Shown here: positions 1 to 3,916 of the stretch, piece by piece
Numbering within the stretch: the stretch's first letter is position 1
Layout of the letters: every line of letters starts with the position of its first letter
Assembly (NCBI GenBank): GCA_964405375.1
Contig: CAYONQ010000111.1
Span: 1-5,915 of the forward strand
Direction of reading: 5' to 3'
DNA: 5,915 nt
DNA from: CAYONQ01 sp964405375
Lineage (GTDB): Bacteria > Planctomycetota > Phycisphaerae > Sedimentisphaerales > Anaerobacaceae
Notes under the pieces: model-generated
Database searches by the model: none
What the model was told of the DNA's origin: nothing
What the model saw: the letters and a program-made list of their open reading frames with translations, nothing else
Made by a program: the position numbers and the translations under genes

Positions 1-82
1 AGGGTTAATAATCTACCGAATTATACTTGAGGATGCCCTCTCTTCATATCTTCACTAAGGCACGAAGACACAAAGAAAAAGT

Positions 83-328
83 AACCGCGGAGAACGCCGA
101 GAGCGCAGAGACTTTTGGACAGGATGACAGGATTTTTTAAGCCACAAATCCCCGCTTACGGCTTGCGAGGACAGGAAGGCACAGAAAGCCAAAAATTTTT
201 AACCGCGGAGAACGCTGAGATCGCGGAGAAGAATTGGCCACGAATTGACACGAAGTTTTTAGACAGGATGACAGGATTTTTTAGGCCACGAATCCCCGCT
301 TACGGCTTGCGAGGACGAGAAGGCACAA
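83..328. repeat. Composite direct repeat, two diverged units
   Basis: Two parts recur in the same order. The first is the string AACCGCGGAGAACGC followed by a GAGA..CG.GAGA tail, at 83-110 and 201-229. The second is a segment of about 67 bp starting GACAGGATGACAGG and ending in AGGCACA, at 118-184 and 262-328. The second unit has about 26 extra bases (around 231-261) between the two parts, so the first part repeats at 118 bp and the second at 144 bp. Because 144 is a multiple of three, a frame across both copies stays open and mimics an 85-residue repetitive protein, but I do not regard it as a gene. Similar fragments (GACGCGGAGGAGA near 349, ACGCGGAACACGG near 429, GAGGGCACAGAGAACACAGAG near 840) suggest a dispersed family. 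Function unknown. Confidence 0.75.
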
Positions 329-380
329 AAAGCACAAAGAAATTTAGACGCGGAGGAGAAAAAAAGTTTTGAGTTTTTAG

Positions 381-412
381 GAGACTGGATACCCGCCTTC
401 GCGGGCACATGG
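381..412. repeat. Dispersed palindromic repeat with CCCGC/GCGGG stem
   Basis: The segment reads GAGACTGGATACCCGCCTTC followed by GCGGGCACATGG. CCCGC (392-396) and GCGGG (401-405) pair around a four-base loop. On the minus strand it would encode the string HVPAKAGIQS, a well-known signature of a small palindromic repeat found in many unrelated bacterial genomes. Assignment to that family is from memory of the peptide signature. No gene is implied. Confidence 0.6.
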
Positions 413-447
413 TTTTGAGTTTTTCCAGACGCGGAACACGGATTTGT

Positions 448-563
448 TTTAGTCAGCTTTGCGTACTCGACAATCGCTGCTCTGAGAGCAAGCTCTCTCC
501 GCAGAGCATTGCCTTCGTTCACAGGCGGCGTAGCCGCCACAGCTTCGCTTTAAGCTGACTAAA
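448..563. repeat. Inverted-repeat element, copy 1 (116 bp, cloverleaf-like)
   Basis: The ends are perfect 12-bp inverted repeats, TTTAGTCAGCTT (448-459) and AAGCTGACTAAA (552-563). Inside are two hairpins. One has CAAT/ATTG (471-474, 508-511), GCTCTG/CAGAGC (479-484, 502-507) and AGAGC/GCTCT (485-489, 492-496). The other is GGCGGC-GTA-GCCGCC (524-538). Together with the closing stem this gives a three-way-junction fold. No coding capacity or clear target duplication is seen. A second copy lies at 862-976. It is most likely a small non-autonomous mobile element or a dispersed structured repeat. Confidence 0.75.
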
Positions 564-646
564 TTCGTATCTTGTGGCTTGTTGGTCGGGGCCGGCAAGG
601 GGGATTTTAGCAGTTGGTGAGTGGTGATTGGTTAATTGGTTAAATG

Positions 647-673
647 GGCCCCAGATAAAAACATTCTGGGGTC
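647..673. repeat. CCCCAGA/TCTGGGG hairpin, copy 1
   Basis: CCCCAGA (649-655) pairs with TCTGGGG (665-671) across a 9-base loop. The stem extends by a G-U and a G-C pair at 648/672 and 647/673. No T-run follows on either strand, so it is a poor intrinsic terminator. A second version with a longer loop occurs at 1281-1338, which marks it as a dispersed repeat rather than a gene-specific signal. Confidence 0.6.
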
Positions 674-724
674 TGCGTTTTGCCTCCATAAGGGGTAAAC
701 TACGAGGGGATTTTGTACAAGTAT

Positions 725-748
725 ATAAGTATATGCATATATACTTAT
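725..748. repeat. AT-rich palindrome, copy 1 (10-bp arms)
   Basis: ATAAGTATAT (725-734), spacer GCAT, then ATATACTTAT (739-748): a perfect inverted repeat with a four-base spacer. Its core GTATAT-N4-ATATAC recurs at 1185-1200 and 2266-2281. It could be a protein-binding dyad or a cruciform-prone repeat. There is no adjacent gene to assign it to. Confidence 0.7.
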
Positions 749-861
749 GGAGTGCTTTAAGAATTGTGGTTTTTGGGTGAGGGATTTGAGGAGGAGATTT
801 TTTGGACAGGATTAACACGGCATTTTGTTTTTGCCACCGAGGGCACAGAGAACACAGAGTC

Positions 862-976
862 TTTAGTCAGCTTTGCGTACTCGGCAAGCTCTGCTACCAA
901 AGTGAACTTTGTCACAGAAGCTTGCTTTCGTCCACAGGCGGCTTGGCCGCCACAGCTTCGCTTTGAGTTGACTAAA
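862..976. repeat. Inverted-repeat element, copy 2 (115 bp, cloverleaf-like)
   Basis: The left end TTTAGTCAGCTT (862-873) is identical to copy 1; the right end GAGTTGACTAAA (965-976) has two changes. The interior differs from copy 1 but keeps the same architecture: GCAAGC/GCTTGC (884-889, 920-925), TCT/AGA (890-892, 916-918) and CAAAGT/ACTTTG (898-903, 906-911) form the first hairpin, and GGCGGC-TTG-GCCGCC (937-951) forms the second. Both copies are followed by TTCGTATCTYGTG. No protein is encoded. Confidence 0.75.
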
Positions 977-1020
977 TTCGTATCTCGTGAATCGTATCTC
1001 GTTAGCGGAGGCCTGCGGCG

Positions 1021-1045
1021 GAGGTTCGATATTTGGTTGAAAGAA
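1021..1045. repeat. 25-bp direct repeat, copy 1 (partner at 1375-1399)
   Basis: GAGGTTCGATATTTGGTTGA continues as AAGAA and recurs at 1375-1399 with one substitution. The second copy lies just downstream, on the minus strand, of the RHS core remnant. The pair could therefore mark duplicated remnants of the same decayed gene, but that is a guess. Confidence 0.6.
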
Positions 1046-1175
1046 TTTGTGGGTTTGGGTTAAATTTGGTAGAAATAGCCAGTTCAACTTTTGAGGGGTC
1101 AGCAACTGGGGGGTGCATCGCAAGGACGTGACCCGAGTGACGAAATTATTTGGCGGGGATTAGGGTTGTCGTATA

Positions 1176-1209
1176 AGTATATTAGTATATGCGTATATAC
1201 TAATATACT
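1176..1209. repeat. AT-rich palindrome, copy 2 (15-bp perfect arms)
   Basis: AGTATATTAGTATAT (1176-1190), spacer GCGT, ATATACTAATATACT (1195-1209). The arms are perfect over 15 bp. This is the longest member of a three-copy set sharing GTATAT-N4-ATATAC. It would form a stable hairpin in single-stranded DNA or RNA; no T-run follows. Role unknown. Confidence 0.8.
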
Positions 1210-1280
1210 ACACTAAGAATCGAGGGTTTAGGGGTTAGGGTTTAGGAATTTGTGGACTTGCGCTTCGCTGCAATTTTATG

Positions 1281-1338
1281 GACCCCAGATAACAACCCGG
1301 CTTCGCAGAAGCTACGCCGTGGCAGGCTTTCTGGGGTC
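1281..1338. repeat. CCCCAGA/TCTGGGG hairpin, copy 2, with loop insertion
   Basis: GACCCCAGA (1281-1289) pairs perfectly with TCTGGGGTC (1330-1338). The 40-base loop contains a nested structure with CGGC/GCCG (1298-1301, 1316-1319) and CTTC/GAAG. Compared with the hairpin at 647-673, the arms are conserved and the loop is about 31 bases longer, as if a GC-rich palindrome had been inserted into it. Confidence 0.6.
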
Positions 1339-1374
1339 TTCGCTTCGCTACGAGGAGATAGTTCGGCGTAGGTG

Positions 1375-1399
1375 GAGGTTTGATATTTGGTTGAAAGAA
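1375..1399. repeat. 25-bp direct repeat, copy 2
   Basis: Second copy of the GAGGTTYGATATTTGGTTGA repeat also found at 1021-1045. Read on the minus strand it follows directly on the RHS core remnant and may belong to its decayed 3' part. Confidence 0.55.
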
Positions 1400-1418
1400 A
1401 TTGCGGGGTTGTGGTTTT

Positions 1419-1526
1419 TGGTGTAATGCCTAACGGGTCGTGGGTCAGCCATCGGCCGGTGTAGTAGTCATAGTGTCTGTTCCTGTTATATTGGATTTTC
1501 AAAGAGCCATTGTTAAGTGTATCAAG
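1419..1526 (-). pseudogene. RHS-repeat core domain remnant
   Basis: The minus-strand translation contains LNNGSLKIQYNRNR followed directly by HYDYYTGRWLTHDPLG. This is the RHS repeat-associated core signature (RYYD..TGRWL..DPLG), which in intact polymorphic-toxin or wall-associated RHS proteins lies just before the variable C-terminal tip. Only about 36 codons are recognisable. The expected upstream YD-repeat array and downstream tip are absent. The frame stays open to 1242 but runs into repeat sequence. Its 5' edge overlaps the last codons of the membrane protein gene in another frame, so this looks like a fragment left by rearrangement. Identity is confident from the motif; function as an expressed protein is very unlikely. 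Confidence 0.8.
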
Positions 1527-2197
1527 AGGATCAGGTTGGCTAATGCGTACCACGCGTCAATACATGGTATAACGCTTAAAAAGCCAACAAACACGTTCCT
1601 ATTAGCTTCACGACGCATACCTTGAAAAAGGGACATTATTCTAATAATGGCAGCAGTAGACGTAACTAACCAGAAAACAACACTCCTGACAGTCAATGCA
1701 AAATGGGGGTCAACAAGAAAACCAGGAAGACAGAAAAACACTGAGAAAAGGAGAAATTGAAAGAAAGCTGAAAAATATACTACACGCTTGGCTCCTTGAG
1801 CAACTTGAATGTCTTCGTTTGTGATTCTCTTGAAGACTGACAAAATGAAAAAACACCAGCCCAATAGTAAAAGGTTAACTACAAAAGGTACCCAAGAATA
1901 CAATACAGTAAAGGCAATAATACTATAAGGTATCGCTTCTACAAACCCAAGAATTCTAACAATAATAAATTCATCCTTAGGAACATACACGTCTCCTGTA
2001 CGCCATTCACCAACGATACTACCTACCACGACAACTGTTAACAAGGGTAACAACGAAAAAAACAAGGGAAATCGTGGTGTCAAAACTTCCTTCCAAGGAC
2101 GGTCAAGGTGTTTTACAGAGACAGGCACTCCGCGACAAGCATATTTTGCTACAGACCATATAGTCAATTTTATGGGTTCGATATTAGTTTGTTCCAC
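1499..2197 (-). CDS. Multi-spanning membrane protein, unknown family
   Basis: I do not recognise the family. The 232-residue product has about six hydrophobic segments, near residues 44-63, 79-99, 103-122, 141-162, 168-190 and 203-229. They are separated by short basic loops (FKRIT near 122, GMRREANR near 193). The roughly 40-residue N-terminus is hydrophilic and carries no signal peptide. A Yip1-like or other small integral membrane role is conceivable, but no diagnostic motif is visible. The start is GTG at 2197, preceded on the coding strand by GGTGAGGTGA, a good ribosome-binding site about 6 bases upstream. Sampled rows of the gene contain about 35-37% GC against about 53% in the permease, which suggests a different origin. 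The last six or seven codons lie within the RHS remnant, so the C-terminus and stop codon may be captured sequence. That the frame is a real gene is fairly sure; its function is unknown. Confidence 0.7.
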   Translation of the reverse strand: MEQTNIEPIKLTIWSVAKYACRGVPVSVKHLDRPWKEVLTPRFPLFFSLLPLLTVVVVGSIVGEWRTGDVYVPKDEFIIVRILGFVEAIPYSIIAFTVLYSWVPFVVNLLLLGWCFFILSVFKRITNEDIQVAQGAKRVVYFSAFFQFLLFSVFFCLPGFLVDPHFALTVRSVVFWLVTSTAAIIRIMSLFQGMRREANRNVFVGFLSVIPCIDAWYALANLILLIHLTMAL

Positions 2198-2201
2198 ACG
2201 A

Positions 2202-2306
2202 TCACCTCACCAATCCTCTTAAATTAACATATTTAACAGCAATCCAGCGATTACCACAATCATGAGTATATTCGTATATACCGTTGACCGTCAAGGTTGC
2301 TGTCAT
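2202..2306 (-). pseudogene. 34-codon frame resembling an RHS YD repeat
   Basis: An ATG frame of 34 codons starts 14 bases after the queG stop and ends in TGA four bases before the GTG start of the membrane protein gene. It includes IYEYTHDCGNRWIAV, which fits the RHS YD-repeat pattern Y-x-Y/H-D-x-x-x-R-L/W-x-x-V and resembles the YDCENRL strings common in such proteins. It is in the same codon phase as the RHS core remnant at 1419-1526, which is weak support for a common parent gene. The alternative is a genuine small gene translationally coupled to the membrane gene, whose ribosome-binding site lies in its last codons. No strong ribosome-binding site precedes this ATG. Low confidence in either reading. 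Confidence 0.3.
2266..2281. repeat. AT-rich palindrome, copy 3
   Basis: GTATAT (2266-2271), spacer TCGT, ATATAC (2276-2281). It is the shortest of the three GTATAT-N4-ATATAC dyads, sits between queG and the membrane protein gene, and overlaps the 34-codon frame. It could be a binding site in the upstream region of the membrane gene or merely a repeat core. Confidence 0.5.
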
Positions 2307-2320
2307 TGCCTTGGCCGGTA

Positions 2321-3508
2321 TCAGGTGATTGTGTTTGCGAGGCAGATTTGGGCGTTTCTTTTCAGGCGTTCGAGGCCTAAACGCTTAATTGGAGAATCAG
2401 CGAATTTCGTATCGAAGTCCTGCAGGTTCAGGTTCAAGACATCCTGCAAGTTTAGTTTGGCCCTGTCGGGGTAGAAGGTAAAGTCTGCATTTGAGCATAC
2501 GGGGGCATCTTGCTGATATGGGCAGGCGAGGAGACATTCATCGCAACCGAAGAGACGAGCGCCGATTTTCCCGGTGAGCGCAGAAGGTATTCGGCCTTTA
2601 TGTTCAATCGTCAGATAGCTGATGCATTTGTTAGCGTCGAATCGGCCATCGGCTCTCAATGCACCTGTCGGGCAGGCGGTGAGACACTTATTGCAGTTAG
2701 AGCATTTGATTGGAAGTGATTTAATAGATTCTTCGTCCGCTGAGGCGGACTCAGAATGACGAGGGAGAGATTCTTCGCTGCGCTCAGAATGACAAGGGGT
2801 GCGCTCAGAATGACGAGGGAGAGATTCTTCGCTTCGCTCAGAATGACAAGAGGCGGACTCAGAATGACAAGAGCTGCGCTCAGAATGACAAAAAATCGGC
2901 TCATCGGGTTGCAGTTTCAAATCGGTTACTATCTCGCCTAAGAGGAGCTGCGGACCAAGTTCTGGGTTGGTAAGGATGTGATTTTTTCCGATGAAGCCGA
3001 GTCCTGCCCTGGCGGCCAATGCCCGCTCGGCCAACGGGGCGGAGTCAACACAGATTTTGAATTTGCAACTGGTGCCGGCGATAGAGCCAATAAACTCAGT
3101 TAATTTGCGTAACTGCTTTTTTATGAAGAGGTGGTAGTCTTCGTATTGGGCGTAGCTTGCAACTTTGCCCATCGGGACGGTTTCGTTTTGGAGATGAGAT
3201 TGCTTCGCTTCGCTCGCAATGACGGTGGGGGTTTGCTTATGGCAGCTTCGGAATGACGGGGAGGGTTTTGGTGGTTTGTAGTTCAGGCCGACGCATATTA
3301 CTGATTTTGCGTTTTGCAAGAGTTTTGCAGGGTTAATGCGCTTCTGGAGATTGTTGTGCATATAGTCCATCCGGCCTGCACAGCCGGATTTCAACCAGTC
3401 GGCTAATAGCTCGGCCTGCCCGGTGTCTATCGGAGAGGTATCCGTTATGCCGGCCAAGTCGAAGCCCAGTTCGAGGGCCTTTTGCTTTATGTCCTCAGCC
3501 AAACTCAT
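2321..3508 (-). CDS. queG: Epoxyqueuosine reductase, with two repeat-derived insertions
   Basis: QueG is a cytosolic cobalamin- and iron-sulfur-dependent enzyme that reduces epoxyqueuosine to queuosine in tRNAs with GUN anticodons. Residues here are counted from the ATG at 3508. An N-terminal DUF1730-type region contains VDSAPLAER (154-162), whose Asp155 should be the conserved catalytic acid, followed by GLGFIGKN. The ferredoxin-like part has C-x2-C-x2-C-x3-CP (Cys269, 272, 275, 279), a further Cys295, and FGCDECLLACP (Cys322, 325, 329), enough for two [4Fe-4S] clusters. There is no C-terminal HEAT extension, so without the insertions it would be a normal short form of roughly 310 residues. 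Insertions at about 81-113 and 207-260 are translated dispersed repeats in surface-loop positions. All key residues are intact, so the enzyme is probably functional. A TTG at 3514 is an alternative start, but the promoter position favours the ATG. Confidence 0.93.
   Translation of the reverse strand: MSLAEDIKQKALELGFDLAGITDTSPIDTGQAELLADWLKSGCAGRMDYMHNNLQKRINPAKLLQNAKSVICVGLNYKPPKPSPSFRSCHKQTPTVIASEAKQSHLQNETVPMGKVASYAQYEDYHLFIKKQLRKLTEFIGSIAGTSCKFKICVDSAPLAERALAARAGLGFIGKNHILTNPELGPQLLLGEIVTDLKLQPDEPIFCHSERSSCHSESASCHSERSEESLPRHSERTPCHSERSEESLPRHSESASADEESIKSLPIKCSNCNKCLTACPTGALRADGRFDANKCISYLTIEHKGRIPSALTGKIGARLFGCDECLLACPYQQDAPVCSNADFTFYPDRAKLNLQDVLNLNLQDFDTKFADSPIKRLGLERLKRNAQICLANTIT
2727..2890. 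repeat. Palindromic-repeat array inside queG (insertion 2)
   Basis: The element CTCAGAATGAC occurs six times, beginning at 2750, 2783, 2804, 2837, 2858 and 2879. The spacings are 33, 21, 33, 21 and 21 bases, all multiples of three. The longer units include AGATTCTTCGCTKCGCTCAG, the known dispersed repeat whose minus-strand reading gives HSERSEESL. In queG it encodes about 54 residues rich in His, Ser, Glu and Arg, placed just before the first iron-sulfur cysteine motif. It is not a CRISPR array: the units are near-contiguous with no unique spacers. Confidence 0.9.
3170..3265. repeat. Second repeat family inside queG (insertion 1)
   Basis: GAGATTGCTTCGCTTCGCTC followed by GCAATGACGGTGGGGG (3196-3231) is a different dispersed palindromic repeat; its reverse reading encodes the familiar VIASEAKQSH string. 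A partial related unit, GCTTCGGAATGACGGGG, lies at 3244-3260. Together they account for an extra stretch of about 32 residues between the NYKPP and GKVASYAQYEDYH segments of QueG, where family members normally have a short loop. Confidence 0.85.
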
Positions 3509-3517
3509 TATCAATCG

Positions 3518-3545
3518 ATTATACTCAAACTGACCATTTTTTCAA
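3518..3545 (-). promoter_or_regulatory. Candidate queG promoter, near-leaderless
   Basis: On the minus strand TTGAAA (3545-3540) and TATAAT (3523-3518) are separated by 16 bases, a close match to a sigma-70 type promoter. Transcription would begin about 7 bases after the -10 box, leaving only two or three bases before the ATG at 3508. No ribosome-binding site is visible, which fits a leaderless message. The -35 box lies inside the MITE-like element and the -10 box lies in its flanking duplication. Confidence 0.5.
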
Positions 3546-3704
3546 AACGGGTCAGTTTGAGCGTCGTTCGTCGCTCACTTCGGTAAACTCAGTGTAAACT
3601 CCTTTCGTATCTCGTGCGTTGAGGCCGACTACGTCGGCAACTGATTGAAATTCTTGTACTGCAAGTGATTAAGCAAGTTATACAGTCAAATGGGTCAGTT
3701 TGAG
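3524..3704. mobile_element. MITE-like element with 12-bp TIRs and 7-bp target duplication
   Basis: The ends are CTCAAACTGACC (3524-3535) and its exact inverse GGTCAGTTTGAG (3693-3704). Immediately outside them, GATTATA occurs at 3517-3523 and again at 3705-3711, as expected of a target-site duplication; two further bases (CT) also match. The 181-bp interior has no gene. It contains another inverse copy of the end (3550-3561), which forms an 11-bp hairpin with the left end, and a GCCGAC-TAC-GTCGGC hairpin (3624-3638). A non-autonomous transposable element is the natural reading. The transposase family cannot be told from this window. Confidence 0.7.
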
Positions 3705-3741
3705 GATTATACTGAATTTAGGCCCGGTCGCTACAAAACAG

Positions 3742-3770
3742 TTGTAAAGGCGCTGTGAAGCGATTAGTAT
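3742..3770 (+). promoter_or_regulatory. Weak candidate promoter for the permease operon
   Basis: TTGTAA (3742-3747) and TAGTAT (3765-3770) are separated by 17 bases, each matching 4 of 6 consensus positions. It lies about 145 bases before the permease start, with two repeats in between. Only a positional guess. Confidence 0.25.
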
Positions 3771-3821
3771 ATCGGCCAAGTTTGCGATGAAGAAGTTTCG
3801 GGGACGGCTGAACGGTTAAGG

Positions 3822-3850
3822 GTAACCCCCAGCGATGCTGGGGGCTAAAA
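3822..3850. repeat. CCCCCAGC/GCTGGGGG hairpin repeat
   Basis: CCCCCAGC (3826-3833), loop GAT, GCTGGGGG (3837-3844) form a perfect 8-bp stem. No T-run follows on either strand, so it is more likely a dispersed palindromic repeat than a terminator. It sits in the probable leader of the permease operon and could still pause polymerase or stabilise the transcript. Confidence 0.6.
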
Positions 3851-3852
3851 AT

Positions 3853-3880
3853 AGATTCCTCGGCTGTGCTCGGAATGACG
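3853..3880. repeat. Diverged copy of the queG-insertion repeat
   Basis: AGATTCCTCGGCTGTGCTCG followed by GAATGACG matches the AGATTCTTCGCTGCGCTCAG AATGAC unit found in queG with a few changes. Here it lies outside genes, just before the permease. The longest open frame of the permease begins with a GTG inside this repeat, which is one reason to prefer the later start. Confidence 0.65.
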
Positions 3881-3916
3881 TGCGGCGGTGGGATTAGATT
3901 CAAAAGGGGTTTGGAA

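Noticed and set aside
115..372. 85-residue plus-strand frame with two near-identical halves
   Set aside because: The halves are the 144-bp-spaced DNA repeat; no ribosome-binding site or protein family; similar DNA elsewhere in the window is not in frame.
519..818. 99-residue minus-strand frame
   Set aside because: Runs through a hairpin, an AT palindrome and an inverted-repeat element; composition is not protein-like.
764..1123. Overlapping frames on both strands (764-1063 plus, 863-1123 minus)
   Set aside because: Both are readings of the second inverted-repeat element and flanking repeats.
2750..2889. Possible CRISPR array
   Set aside because: Units are 11-30 bases and near-contiguous with no unique spacers of constant length; they lie inside an intact gene and no cas gene is present.
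2656..2904. Minus-strand frame with VILSAAKNL-type repeats
   Set aside because: Alternative frame of the repeat array within queG; the queG frame carries the conserved enzyme motifs.
3826..3844. Intrinsic terminator
   Set aside because: Strong stem but no T-run on either side, and no gene ends just before it on either strand.
3705..3916. Purine or preQ1 riboswitch upstream of the permease or queG
   Set aside because: The conserved aptamer cores could not be recognised; the structured segments found are repeats. A covariance-model search would settle it.
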